A stretch of DNA of 64,000 nt, taken from assembly GCF_017377795.1 (NCBI RefSeq), contig NZ_JAFRDR010000015.1:1-64000 (forward strand), in the 5' to 3' direction. The notes under the pieces are model-generated. The model was given only the letters and a program-made list of their open reading frames with translations. It was not told the DNA's origin and made no database searches. Each line of letters starts with the position of its first letter. Positions within the stretch are counted from its first letter, which is position 1. Positions 51,336 through 60,531 of this stretch are shown here, in pieces. The position numbers and the translations under genes are program-made. Origin of the DNA: Williamsia soli (GTDB lineage Bacteria; Actinomycetota; Actinomycetes; Mycobacteriales; Mycobacteriaceae).

Positions 51336-52904
51336 TCAGCTGCGGACGGTCACGCCGATCGTGTCGAGTCCGCTGGCTCCATCGGGGACCGAGGGGGCCT
51401 CGGTCTCGGTCTGTGTGTTTCCCTCGCCGTCGATGGCGCGGACGGTCAACTGGTGGCGGCCGGGCTCGGCGTCCCACTCCCACTTCCACAGGCGCCACGC
51501 GTCGACGAGGTCGGGGTCGATCAGTTCGGCGTCCTGCCATCGCCCGTCGTCGACGCGCACCTGCACCGCGCTGATGCCGCGGCCCTGGGCCCAGGCGACC
51601 CCACCGACCGTGACCGGTCCCGTCGACACCGAGGAGTTGGGGCGCGGGACGTCGATACGCGAACTCGTTTTGATCGGTCCCTTTTCGGCCCACCCCAGGG
51701 TCGTCCAATATGCCTGTGCGCGATCGAATCTGGTGACCTCCAACGAGACGACCCATTTGGTCGCGGACACGTAGCCGTAGAGCCCCGGGACCACCATCCG
51801 AACCGGGTAGCCGTGCTCGATCGGCAAAGGTTCACCGTTCATCCCGACCGCGAGCATGGCATCACGGCCGTCGGTGAGTGCAGCCAGCGGAGTGCCGGCC
51901 GTCCAGCCGTCGGCACTGGTCGAGAGCACCATGTCCGCCTCGGCGGCGGGCCCTGCCGCGGCGATCAGGTCTCGAAGGAGGTAGCCGGTCCACCTGGCAT
52001 TGCCGACGAGATCGCCGCCGACCGAGTTCGACACACAGGTGAGCGTCACCACCGCGTCGACTGCGGTGTGCTCGCGACGCAACTGGGCCAGGTCGATGCG
52101 GACCTCGCGTTCGACCATGCCGTGGATGCGCAGCGACCAGCGTTCGCTGTCGACCTGCGGCACCGTGAGGGCGGTGTCGATGCGATAGAAGTCGTCGTTC
52201 GGAGTGAGGAAGGGGGTGCCGGGCGAGGCGCCCGGCGCCGCAGTGGTCACCGAATTGGTTGCGGTGGGTACGTCGAACGCGGCGCGGTCTGCTCCTACAT
52301 TGCCGACAGAACGTCGCAGGGCTGCACCACCAAGGCCGGTGATGATCACCCCGCCGCCGACTGCCCCTGCGCCGAGCAGGAACTTTCTCCTGCCGGTCGA
52401 GTCGTCCGCGTCGTCCGAACGACCGATGCCGGCTTCGGCTGCTCGCGGAGTCGGGTCGGTGCCGGGTTGGATCCGACGTATGAGTCCTCGCAGGGCAGCC
52501 ATACCCACGGCGACGCCGAGGAGCGTCGGTAGCGCCCAGGCGAGGTCTGCGGTCGGCCGCGTCGCTGCGGCGACGGAACCCAGGACCCCGACGAGAGCGA
52601 ACAGGACGAGTCCGACCGGCGGTCTGCGCAGTTCCGCGATCCCTGCGCAGGCCGCCAGCACCGCCATGATCAGCGCGATGAGCACCAGCAACGCGGGTTT
52701 GTCCGACGTCCCGAAGGCTTCGATGGCGAACTCGCGCGCACCTTCGGGCGCGCGATCGATCACTGCGCCACCGACCGCGGTGAGAGGAGCTGAACCCCTG
52801 TCCACCAGCGGCGCGAGCAGGTAACCCACCCCGACACCCACAGCGGCGCCGAGGATGCCGGCGAGGGCGGCAGCCGCTGCGCCCTGGCGGGGAGTGAAGG
52901 ACAT
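51336..52904 (-). CDS. membrane-anchored sulfite-oxidase-like molybdopterin oxidoreductase
   Basis: 522 residues. Four transmembrane helices (~8-140) are followed by GRRKFLLGAGAVGGG, a twin-arginine-like segment (~168), and then the oxidoreductase domain with the Mo-ligand Cys in TLTCVSNSVGGDLVG, the cofactor-binding HGYPVRMVVPGLYGYVSATKWV, and a C-terminal dimerisation/Ig-like domain (PRPNSSV...WDAEPGRHQL). It belongs to the YedY/sulfite-oxidase group; an extracytoplasmic active site is expected. ATG 52904 begins the first helix; the upstream in-frame extension lacks similarity. Confidence 0.88.
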   Translation of the reverse strand: MSFTPRQGAAAAALAGILGAAVGVGVGYLLAPLVDRGSAPLTAVGGAVIDRAPEGAREFAIEAFGTSDKPALLVLIALIMAVLAACAGIAELRRPPVGLVLFALVGVLGSVAAATRPTADLAWALPTLLGVAVGMAALRGLIRRIQPGTDPTPRAAEAGIGRSDDADDSTGRRKFLLGAGAVGGGVIITGLGGAALRRSVGNVGADRAAFDVPTATNSVTTAAPGASPGTPFLTPNDDFYRIDTALTVPQVDSERWSLRIHGMVEREVRIDLAQLRREHTAVDAVVTLTCVSNSVGGDLVGNARWTGYLLRDLIAAAGPAAEADMVLSTSADGWTAGTPLAALTDGRDAMLAVGMNGEPLPIEHGYPVRMVVPGLYGYVSATKWVVSLEVTRFDRAQAYWTTLGWAEKGPIKTSSRIDVPRPNSSVSTGPVTVGGVAWAQGRGISAVQVRVDDGRWQDAELIDPDLVDAWRLWKWEWDAEPGRHQLTVRAIDGEGNTQTETEAPSVPDGASGLDTIGVTVRS

Positions 52905-53000
52905 GCGATCCAGTATCCGCGCGGCGCCGCGTGCGGGTTGTCCGGCCGATCCATGACTTACGATGTGAACTCTCGTGGGGACCGGGGAGGCGAAGCCCGG

Positions 53001-53007
53001 GGAGGAG
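53001..53007 (+). promoter_or_regulatory. ribosome-binding site deciding the start of the membrane protein gene
   Basis: GGAGGAG lies 6 bases before GTG 53014, which favours that start over the in-frame GTG at 52975. Confidence 0.6.
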
Positions 53008-53013
53008 AAGTCA

Positions 53014-54306
53014 GTGCAACTGTTGATACCGGCGGCGGTACCGACGCGGGCCGACCGCACGCGGGACGTCCTCGCCGCTGTGGCACTGCTCGTGTCGCTT
53101 GCGCTGGAATGGAACGCCGACGGCGTCGGTGCCCTCCGCGTCGATGTCGCCATCGTCACCGCGCTCTCGGTTCTCTCCCTGGTGCTGCCCGCGGCCAGCC
53201 GTCGCGGTGTGTTCGGTCCGCGATGGACTCCGGCGAGATTGCGGCTGACCAAACTTCTCTGCGGTGTGCCTTATCTGGCCCTTGTCACGCTGTACCTCGG
53301 CTGGGACGTGGTCAGTCGCTGGGCCGAATGGGACTACGGCAGCACAGGTCTGGGTCCTGCGGTGTGGATCGGCTTCGCCGGTGCCGTGCTGGCGGCCCAA
53401 CCACGGGATTCCGAACTCTTCGACGTCGTGGATCTGCGCCGGACCCGCGCTCAGGCACGGACGGTCCTCATCGTCACCGGCGGCCTGTTCACTGCATCGG
53501 CGCTGTCCGCGGTGGCGACGGCCGTATACCGGTTCATCGAGGGCGTCGATGCGATCGCTGGTGTCAGGGTCGGGGTACTCGATCCACTCGTCGCCGCTCT
53601 GGTCGCCCTGTGCTGGCTCGCGATCGTCGGGCAGCTCGTGGCGGCCGCTGCAGCAGGCCGGGGCGGCGGGGCTCTGTGCCTGACCCTCCTCGGCTGGGCG
53701 GCGGCGACCTGGGCGTTGGTTGTCTCGATCCCCGGGGCCCCATTCGATTCCGTGGACACGGTCCAACTCGGGTACCTCGGGATCGGGTTCCTCGGTGGTC
53801 TCGGGGCCGCGGCGGCGTCTCCGGCGCTCGCCACCCCTCTCGCGATGACACAGCGCGACTATTACCTGCCCCCACTGAGGTTGGTGCTCGTGGTGTCGAC
53901 GCTGTGGGTGGCGGTGTCGGTGGTCCGGCTGACGTTGTACTCGGCGACCGTCTCCACATTGGCGGCACTGGTGTTCTTCACGGCGGCCGTCGCAGGTGCG
54001 ACCTACGTCCGCGAGCGCCTTTCCGGGAGTGTCGCTTCGCAGCGCGGCGCATTGCTCGCCGTGGCCGCGATGCTTTTCGCGATCGGCCTCGCGGTGCTCG
54101 TGACCATGGGTGTTCGTGTCAACTGGAACTATCCGGCGCCCATGGCGCTGTGGCTGTCCGGTGTGATCGTCCCTGCGCTGGTCGTCTGGCGTGAACTGCT
54201 CGCCCCCGGACTGCGCTCGCGCCCGGAATCCGGATCCCCACCAGACGGATTCGTCGGCTGGACAGCACCGGGCCCCGGCATGCAGACCGGCGGGACCGGC
54301 CGATGA
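53014..54306 (+). CDS. multi-pass membrane protein of unknown function
   Basis: 430 residues; I do not recognise the family. About ten hydrophobic helices alternate with short charged loops (for example VLAAVALLVSLALEW, LVLVVSTLWVAVSVVRLTL and AMLFAIGLAVLVTMGV). There are no ATP-binding or obvious catalytic motifs; residues after ~400 form a Gly/Pro-rich tail. GTG 53014 follows GGAGGAG; GTG 52975 is an alternative. It is divergent from the molybdoenzyme and overlaps the next gene by four bases. The two encoded proteins probably act together in the envelope. Confidence 0.78.
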   Translation: MQLLIPAAVPTRADRTRDVLAAVALLVSLALEWNADGVGALRVDVAIVTALSVLSLVLPAASRRGVFGPRWTPARLRLTKLLCGVPYLALVTLYLGWDVVSRWAEWDYGSTGLGPAVWIGFAGAVLAAQPRDSELFDVVDLRRTRAQARTVLIVTGGLFTASALSAVATAVYRFIEGVDAIAGVRVGVLDPLVAALVALCWLAIVGQLVAAAAAGRGGGALCLTLLGWAAATWALVVSIPGAPFDSVDTVQLGYLGIGFLGGLGAAAASPALATPLAMTQRDYYLPPLRLVLVVSTLWVAVSVVRLTLYSATVSTLAALVFFTAAVAGATYVRERLSGSVASQRGALLAVAAMLFAIGLAVLVTMGVRVNWNYPAPMALWLSGVIVPALVVWRELLAPGLRSRPESGSPPDGFVGWTAPGPGMQTGGTGR

Positions 54307-55964
54307 ACCACGTACCTCCGAATGCCCCGGCATACCCGGCCGGTGGGCTCCCACCGCAGTGGCAGTCGCCGTTCGGGCCGCCGCCGCGACGGCGCGGCCG
54401 CGCCGCCGCGAAGGTTGTCATCGTCCTCGTCGTGATCGCGCTCCTGTCGACGGCCGGATTCGTCGCAAATCGGTTGTTGGTCCAGGCAGTGGGAGGAGCG
54501 ACGTCGGCGACAGCATCGGTACAACAGTTCTTCGATGCGCTCGAGGACAAGGACTGGACGGCGCTGGGTGTGCTGCTGCCGCCCGACGAGACATACCAGG
54601 TAGCCGGGTTGCTGCGCGACACAGCGGATCTACAGGGATCGATCGGCGGCTCTGCGGACTCGATGGCCGACCAATTGGACGGCGTGAGCATCGATGTGTC
54701 GGACCTGTCCCTGTCGAGCGAGGAGATCGCCCAAGACCTGTCGAAGGTGACGATAGAGCGGGCGACCATCGTGATCGAGATCGACGAGAAGACAACCGAA
54801 TCGCTGACCGATCTGATCCCGGACGCAGGGATCGAGGGCCTCGGGTCCATCGGGGTCACCGTGTCGATCAACGGGCCCGAGGTGTCGTACGAGTACCGGG
54901 GCGGATCCGACAGCGATTCCGGCAGCGAGTCCGTGGTCATCGGTGGTGACGCCCAGCCTCCGTTTCTGATGTCGGTGCGCCGTGATGGTGGCTGGTTCGT
55001 CAGTCCCATGTTCACCGCCGCGCAGTACCTGGCGGAGGGGTCCGGCTGGGAGACCGCGGATTCGGGTGAATCGGACGTCACCTTCGACTCGCCGGACGAA
55101 GCTGCGGCCGGATTCGTCGATGGCTTGGCCGAGACGATCGCGACCGCCGACATCGGGCCCGTGGCCGACGCCATGGGCGGTGTGGAGGCGCGGCTGTTGC
55201 GTACCTACGCCGCCGGTATCAACGCCGAACTCGAGTCGGACCCTGACCTGGGGCTCGATGCCGATGTACAGATCGCGGTGCGGGACACCGACTTCGACGT
55301 CACGCCGGGGGAGAACGGACAGGCCCGGATCAGGATTTCGCACATCGGGCTCGAGTTGGGGTCGGACGGACGGCGCGCGACCATCGACTTCGACGGCGAC
55401 TGCGTCCGGCTCGTCGCCGATGACGAACCGGACGAGGGCGGATGTATCTCGGACGGCGGGGAGTTCGCGAGCAGGCTCTACCGGTCGCTCGGACACCTCG
55501 TCGCGATCCCGCAGGACGGCGGCTGGAAGGTCAGTCCCGTCGCCACCTACTTCGACTGGATGGGAATCGCCGTGCGTGAACTGGCCGGGGTCGACGCCGA
55601 TCTGCTCGCAGCAGTCGCGGCGCTGGACTTCTCGCGGTTGGCTGCGCGGGAGCCGGTGGGACGTATCGGGGTGTCTGACGAGATCACGGTGGAGATAGCG
55701 CCCGTGTCGAGCGCGATCTACGCGGGGGTGAGCGTGATCGAGGCGGAGCCCTCGGCGGATCTGATCGACTACTCCTGTACCAGCGCCAACAGCCCGTACT
55801 TCTGCGAGATCATCGTCGTCGATGCCGAGGGCCGCAGGATCGAGCAGGAGTCGAACTACGATGGCGGGGCCGGTTACCAGAGCGGATATGCGGTGACGGG
55901 GCCGACGCGCCTGCTGGTCGCCGGGGTGGCAGGTACGGTCGTCGTCGAGAGTATGCCGGGCTAG
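54303..55964 (+). CDS. single-pass envelope protein of unknown function
   Basis: 553 residues; family not recognised. A Pro/Arg-rich cytoplasmic start (PPNAPAYPAGG, PPPRRRGRAAAK) precedes one transmembrane helix (~37-57); nearly all the rest is acidic and extracytoplasmic. Two similar blocks recur: QQFFDALEDKDWTALGVLL and FVDGLAETIATADIGPVADAMGG start modules ending in DGGWFVSPMFTAAQYL and DGGWKVSPVATYFDWM, so the ectodomain may be two related repeats. Three Cys in the C-terminal half could form a disulfide. It is coupled to the multi-pass protein upstream. Confidence 0.78.
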   Translation: MNHVPPNAPAYPAGGLPPQWQSPFGPPPRRRGRAAAKVVIVLVVIALLSTAGFVANRLLVQAVGGATSATASVQQFFDALEDKDWTALGVLLPPDETYQVAGLLRDTADLQGSIGGSADSMADQLDGVSIDVSDLSLSSEEIAQDLSKVTIERATIVIEIDEKTTESLTDLIPDAGIEGLGSIGVTVSINGPEVSYEYRGGSDSDSGSESVVIGGDAQPPFLMSVRRDGGWFVSPMFTAAQYLAEGSGWETADSGESDVTFDSPDEAAAGFVDGLAETIATADIGPVADAMGGVEARLLRTYAAGINAELESDPDLGLDADVQIAVRDTDFDVTPGENGQARIRISHIGLELGSDGRRATIDFDGDCVRLVADDEPDEGGCISDGGEFASRLYRSLGHLVAIPQDGGWKVSPVATYFDWMGIAVRELAGVDADLLAAVAALDFSRLAAREPVGRIGVSDEITVEIAPVSSAIYAGVSVIEAEPSADLIDYSCTSANSPYFCEIIVVDAEGRRIEQESNYDGGAGYQSGYAVTGPTRLLVAGVAGTVVVESMPG

Positions 55965-56080
55965 CCGCGCCCACCTGAGGTGTCGATACTCGCAGGTGAC
56001 CCACCGGCCGACGTCCAACGCTCTGTCGGGGACCCCTCGTAGGATCGTCGCTGTCACCGGCGATCGGAGAGGAGGTCACT

Positions 56081-57283
56081 GTGAGTGCAGCGCTGCCGTT
56101 GTTCTTGCCCGAACAGCACGTGACCTTCATCCACACCGCCGATTGGCAATTGGGGATGACCCGGCACTTTCTGCGTGGCGACGCGCAGGCCCGCTACACC
56201 GCCGCGCGGCAGGAGGCCATCGGACGGATCGGCAGACTCGCCGACGCCCACCACGCGGAGTTCATCCTCGTGTGCGGCGACGTGTTCGAGGATCGGCAGG
56301 TCTCCTCGCGGGTGATCCGCCGCAGCCTTGATCATCTGCGGCAGGTGTCGTGCCCGGTGTATCTCCTTCCGGGCAACCACGATCCGATGGACGCTGCAAG
56401 TATCTACAACTCGAGGGTGTTCGTCGACAACAAGCCCGATCATGTACACGTGCTGGATACGGCCGGTGCGGTGCAGGTGCGTCCGGGCGTGTCCTTGATC
56501 GCGGCCCCGTGGACCACCAAGGTTCCTCTGTCGGATCTGGTGACCCAGCAACTCGATTGTCTGGTGCCCGGCGATGACATCCGTATCCTGGCCGGCCATG
56601 GCCGAGTCGATGTCTTTGCCCCGCAGTCCGCAGATCCGTCACTGATCGACGTGGATGAGCTCGAGCGTGCGGTTGCCGCCGGACTGATCGACTATGTGGC
56701 ACTGGGTGATCGGCATTCGACGACGGAGATCGGTGACTCCGGGCGGATCTGGTATTCCGGTGCCCACGAGGTCACCAACTACGACCATCGCGAGGCGAAG
56801 CCGGGCCAGGTGCTCGTCGTCGAGTTGACCCGCGGCGAGTCCGACTCCGACAGCGCTCCCGCCCAGTCGGTGACGGTGACCCCACACCAGGTGGGCGAGT
56901 GGACGTTTCGCACGGTCGAGCACGATGTGAACGGCGGTCACGACATCGCAGAACTCCGCCGCAGGCTCGAAGCCTTCGGCAACAAATCGCAGACTGTCGT
57001 CCAGCTCGCGCTCCGTGGTTCGGTGAGTATCACCGAACGGTCCGAACTGGACACGATGATCGAGGAGTTCACCGATCGTTTCGCCTCACTCACCTGGTGG
57101 GAACTGCGTCATGATCTGGTCATCAGGCCCGACGACAACGACTTCGCGCACCTGCAGCTGACTGGTTTCATCGGCGATGCCGCCGCCGAATTGTCCACCA
57201 GCGCAGCCGGTGACGGTGACGATGCCATCGCAGCGCAGGAGGCGCTCGCTCTGCTCTTCCGGTTGGCGGGTGGGAGCGCGTGA
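56081..57283 (+). CDS. SbcD-like DNA repair metallophosphoesterase (Rv1277-like)
   Basis: 400 residues. Calcineurin-type motifs are HTADWQLGM (motif I has Gln where SbcD normally has His), CGDVFEDR, LPGNHDP, GHGRVDVF and ALGDRHST. The rest (~205-390) is a cap-like accessory region. It pairs with the coiled-coil ATPase gene that follows, overlapping by four bases, as SbcD/Mre11 pairs with SbcC/Rad50, and is expected to cut DNA ends. The altered motif I also appears in what I recall of Rv1277. GTG 56081 follows AGGAGG. Confidence 0.86.
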   Translation: MSAALPLFLPEQHVTFIHTADWQLGMTRHFLRGDAQARYTAARQEAIGRIGRLADAHHAEFILVCGDVFEDRQVSSRVIRRSLDHLRQVSCPVYLLPGNHDPMDAASIYNSRVFVDNKPDHVHVLDTAGAVQVRPGVSLIAAPWTTKVPLSDLVTQQLDCLVPGDDIRILAGHGRVDVFAPQSADPSLIDVDELERAVAAGLIDYVALGDRHSTTEIGDSGRIWYSGAHEVTNYDHREAKPGQVLVVELTRGESDSDSAPAQSVTVTPHQVGEWTFRTVEHDVNGGHDIAELRRRLEAFGNKSQTVVQLALRGSVSITERSELDTMIEEFTDRFASLTWWELRHDLVIRPDDNDFAHLQLTGFIGDAAAELSTSAAGDGDDAIAAQEALALLFRLAGGSA

Positions 57284-59889
57284 AGCTGCACCGGTTGCGA
57301 CTGAGTCACTTCCGCGGTGTCGCTGAACGGGAGGTGCACTTCGCCGAGAACGGGGTCACCGTCGTCGAAGGCGCCAACGAGGCCGGGAAATCGTCGATGA
57401 TCGAGGCTCTCGATCTCCTACTCGAGGTGCGGTCGGACAGCAAGAGCGCGAAGGTGCGGGCGGTGTCGCCCGCGGGGGTGGACGCCGGGACGGTCGTCGA
57501 AGCCGACATCACCTGTGGCCCTTACCGGTTCACCTACACCAAGCAGTACAACAAGGCTGCTCGCACAGAATTGGTCATCCACGAGCCTGCGCCGCAGCAG
57601 TTCTCAGGGCGTACCGCCCACGACAAGGTGGGGTCGATTCTCGCCGACGAGGTGGATGCGACCCTGTTCAAGGCTCTGCGGCTGATGCAGGCCGGGGATC
57701 CGACGGTAGGCGATCTCGCCGCCAGCTCGGCGCTGTCCCGCGCCCTGGATGCAGCGGCGGGAACGACCAAGTCCGGCGTGGGCGATGGCGAGGGCGATGC
57801 GATGTTGCTCGAGTTGGTGAGGGCCGAATACGAAAGGTACTTCACTACGGGGCAGGGTCGCCCAGCACGCGAATTGGCCTCGGCAGCAATTCGTCTGGAA
57901 GAAGCGCTGGAACTGAGCAACGAACTGGCGGCCGCGATGGACCAACTCGGTGGCGACCACGCCCGGCTGGAGACGTTGACAGGGAACCGTCGTGAACTGG
58001 CGAACTCGCTCGAATTGGCGAAGGTGGAACTGTCGGCACTGAGCGAGCGATCCGCCGAATCGAGCGACCTGCAACGACAGCACACCGCAGCGACATCGAC
58101 TGCCGCTCTGCTCAGAGGCCAGTTGCGCCTGCACGACCGCGATGTCGCGCAGCGCGCCGCTTCCCGTAAGCGGATCGCGGACTGTGACAAGGCCGTGGAC
58201 GTCACCGGACGCGCCATCGCGACGCTCGAACGCAAGGATGCGGAGGTTGCCGCTGTCCTTGCAGACGTCGAGCGAGAGCTCGATGAGTTGCGTCGGGCCG
58301 ATAGCGAAGCCACGTCCCTGGTGCGCAGCGCGCGCGCCGCGGCCCGCTCGGCGAACCTCCTCGCGCGCCGTGACGAACTGACCGCGCTGCTGGCGCGCGT
58401 GGCAGACATACGCACCGCGCTCTCGGACGAACAGCGCACAGTTGCGGGTCTCGTGCACGACCGTGATGACCTCGAGGCCGTCGAGCAGCTGCTGCAGTCG
58501 GTGACCATCACGCGCGCGCAAGTGGAGTCGGCTGCCGCCACGGTGAGCGTGCGAAGGCTGGGCGACGCGCCGGTGACGGTCAACGGAGCCGAGTCCGACG
58601 AGTCCGAATGGCCGATCACCGGCGACACAGTCGTCGAGGTGGCCGGCGTGGTTCGCCTCGTGTTGTCCGCGGGCGCTGAGTCGGCATCCCTGATCGAGCG
58701 ATTTTCCCGTGCGGAACGGGAACTCGCTGATGCGTTGACGGAAGCGGGGGTCGACGACGTGGCCGAGTTGCGCGGGCTGGTTCGGGCTCGTGAGCGAGCC
58801 GAAGCGGAGGTCGACAACCTGCGTGGCCGTCTCACCGCGATCATCGCGGGCGGTGATGAAGGTGCGTTGCGTGCCGAGCTGTCGGAGCTCGAGAGTCGTC
58901 TCGAGTCCACCGCAGCGGCAGATCCCGATGTTCCGGACGTCGAGGAGGCCGAACGACGCGCAGGCACCGCCGCGGCGCGGTTGGCCGCAGCCGTCCAGCG
59001 AACAGCTGAACTGCGCAGTGAGCACCGAAGTGTCGACAGCGAATTGCGGATTCTGCGGGTACGACGCGACGAACTGATCGCCGAGCGCGTGGAACTCGCG
59101 CGGCAGGACGACGAGATCGGCGGTCTGGACGCTGCGGACCATCCCGACGACGACCCGGACCGGCTGCGCGAGCGGTTGCTGGCGGAGTTGTCCCAGGCAG
59201 ACTCCGAGGTGCGTCGCCTCGTCGCGAGGATCGACGATGCCGACCTCGAATCCCTGGAGTTGCAACACGCGAACATGCTGTCGGTGGTGGAACGAGGCGA
59301 ACCGCGACTGGCTGAACTCGGCAATCAGATCGCCGAGCTGCGCACGCGGATCGAGATCCGCCGGGACGACGGCAAACTCGACCAGGTGCATCAGGCAGAG
59401 ACCGAGTTGGCCGCCGCCCGTGGTGATTTCGATCGCATCAATACCCGAGCGCAAGCTGCCAGGTTGTTGTTGCAGACTCTCGAGAGACATCGAGATGCCA
59501 CTCGGCGGACATATGTTCAGCCGTTCACCGATCAGATCTTGCGGCTCGGGAAGGTCGTGTTCGGTCCGACCCTGCAGGTCGGGGTCGACGAAGAGTTGCG
59601 GGTCACCACGCGCACGGTCGGTGGGGTGACCGTGGACCACGACGCGCTGTCGGGGGGCGCCAAGGAGCAGCTGGGGATCATCAGCAGGCTGGCGTGCGCG
59701 ATGCTGGTCGATCCGGACGACGGGGTGCCGGTGATCATCGACGACGCGTTGGGATACACCGATCCGGAGCGGCTGGCGAGCATGGGCGCGGTGCTCAGCC
59801 ACGCCGGTCGCCACACTCAGGTGATCGTGCTGACCTGCACGCCTGCGCGCTACAGCAGTGTCGGGGGAGCGCATCTCATTGCAGTCTGA
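57280..59889 (+). CDS. SbcC/Rad50-like AAA ATPase (Rv1278-like)
   Basis: 869 residues. N-terminal ATPase lobe has Walker A GANEAGKSS (~35-43). A long coiled coil runs from ~190 to ~760, dominated by Glu/Ala/Arg heptads and interrupted by a globular insert near 410-455. No CxxC zinc hook is apparent at the tip. The C-terminal lobe carries the signature LSGGAKEQLGIISRLACAML and Walker B VIIDDALGYTD. It works with the phosphoesterase upstream in processing DNA ends or structures. Family size and layout match Rv1278. Confidence 0.88.
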   Translation: MKLHRLRLSHFRGVAEREVHFAENGVTVVEGANEAGKSSMIEALDLLLEVRSDSKSAKVRAVSPAGVDAGTVVEADITCGPYRFTYTKQYNKAARTELVIHEPAPQQFSGRTAHDKVGSILADEVDATLFKALRLMQAGDPTVGDLAASSALSRALDAAAGTTKSGVGDGEGDAMLLELVRAEYERYFTTGQGRPARELASAAIRLEEALELSNELAAAMDQLGGDHARLETLTGNRRELANSLELAKVELSALSERSAESSDLQRQHTAATSTAALLRGQLRLHDRDVAQRAASRKRIADCDKAVDVTGRAIATLERKDAEVAAVLADVERELDELRRADSEATSLVRSARAAARSANLLARRDELTALLARVADIRTALSDEQRTVAGLVHDRDDLEAVEQLLQSVTITRAQVESAAATVSVRRLGDAPVTVNGAESDESEWPITGDTVVEVAGVVRLVLSAGAESASLIERFSRAERELADALTEAGVDDVAELRGLVRARERAEAEVDNLRGRLTAIIAGGDEGALRAELSELESRLESTAAADPDVPDVEEAERRAGTAAARLAAAVQRTAELRSEHRSVDSELRILRVRRDELIAERVELARQDDEIGGLDAADHPDDDPDRLRERLLAELSQADSEVRRLVARIDDADLESLELQHANMLSVVERGEPRLAELGNQIAELRTRIEIRRDDGKLDQVHQAETELAAARGDFDRINTRAQAARLLLQTLERHRDATRRTYVQPFTDQILRLGKVVFGPTLQVGVDEELRVTTRTVGGVTVDHDALSGGAKEQLGIISRLACAMLVDPDDGVPVIIDDALGYTDPERLASMGAVLSHAGRHTQVIVLTCTPARYSSVGGAHLIAV

Positions 59890-59955
59890 GGTGGCGCGCC
59901 GCAGGCGTTTTGGGTTGCGGTTCGCAGATGCGCTAGGCTGACTCTCGCCCAACGA

Positions 59956-60028
59956 GCCCCCGTAGCTCAGGGGATAGAGCGTCCGCCTCCGGAGCGGAAG
60001 GCCGCAGGTTCGAATCCTGCCGGGGGCA
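59956..60028 (+). tRNA. tRNA-Arg (anticodon CCG)
   Basis: A complete 73-base cloverleaf: acceptor GCCCCCG/CGGGGGC, D-arm GCTC/GAGC, anticodon stem TCCGC/GCGGA with loop CTCCGGA, T-arm GCAGG-TTCGAAT-CCTGC, discriminator A. The anticodon at positions 34-36 is CCG, reading codon CGG for arginine. CCA is not encoded. A T-run (60031-60036) right after it probably ends transcription. Confidence 0.96.
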
Positions 60029-60121
60029 CATTTTTTCTCGTACGTCTCCGTAGGCGTCTGCTAGGTTTTCTTACCTCGCGGGTAATCGACCGCCGACGTT
60101 CTCGCCGCCATCGTTGAAGGC

Positions 60122-60487
60122 ATGGACACCACCTCGGCCTCGAAGACTTCCCTGCCACCGAGTACCCCGCGCTGGCTGCGTCCGGTATTGATCATGGATC
60201 GGGCCGGATCATCCTGGTACATCGGGATGGGATTCACCTTCGCGCCGCTGCTCATCATTCTCGACCCGTGGCCGCCCTTGGTGGTCGCTGCGTGGATCGC
60301 CATCGGACTGTTCGGCCTCTGGCTGGGGATCCTCGGCATCTTCATGGCGACCGGGCTGGCGATCATCCTGCGCGCGGGTGAGCAGGTGCCGGAGTCGTAC
60401 TGGCGCTCGGTCATCGACTTCCCGCCCACCGAGGGGGCGCAGCGGCGCATAGACGAGCCTTGCGGACCGTCGGCCCCGGAGATATAG
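60122..60487 (+). CDS. small membrane protein of unknown function
   Basis: 121 residues with two hydrophobic helices (about 35-60 and 64-87, containing WYIGMGFTFAPLLIIL and LGIFMATGLAIIL). I do not recognise the family. The last codons and stop overlap the palindromic operator of the next gene (60485-60502), so its 3' end is part of that control region. It could be co-regulated by readthrough with the MarR gene downstream. Confidence 0.7.
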   Translation: MDTTSASKTSLPPSTPRWLRPVLIMDRAGSSWYIGMGFTFAPLLIILDPWPPLVVAAWIAIGLFGLWLGILGIFMATGLAIILRAGEQVPESYWRSVIDFPPTEGAQRRIDEPCGPSAPEI

Positions 60488-60502
60488 TTAGTGCACTAAC
60501 TA
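60485..60502. promoter_or_regulatory. perfect 18-bp palindromic operator before the OhrR-like gene
   Basis: TAGTTAGTGCACTAACTA is an exact palindrome, beginning at the stop codon of the upstream gene and ending 30 bases before ATG 60532. A second, looser pair TTAGT-N6-ACTAA (60503-60518) follows. This fits autoregulation by the MarR-type product. Confidence 0.65.
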
Positions 60503-60531
60503 TTAGTGTCGTAACTAAGGGGTCGAAGCCG

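Noticed and set aside
55972-55998. CACCTG/CAGGTG repeat after the envelope protein gene as a terminator
   Set aside because: Only six base pairs with a 15-base loop and no supporting context; too weak to list.
57604-59952. A 782-codon open frame on the minus strand opposite the SbcC-like gene
   Set aside because: It is a high-GC antisense shadow; its translation has no domain signature, whereas the plus strand has complete ATPase motifs.
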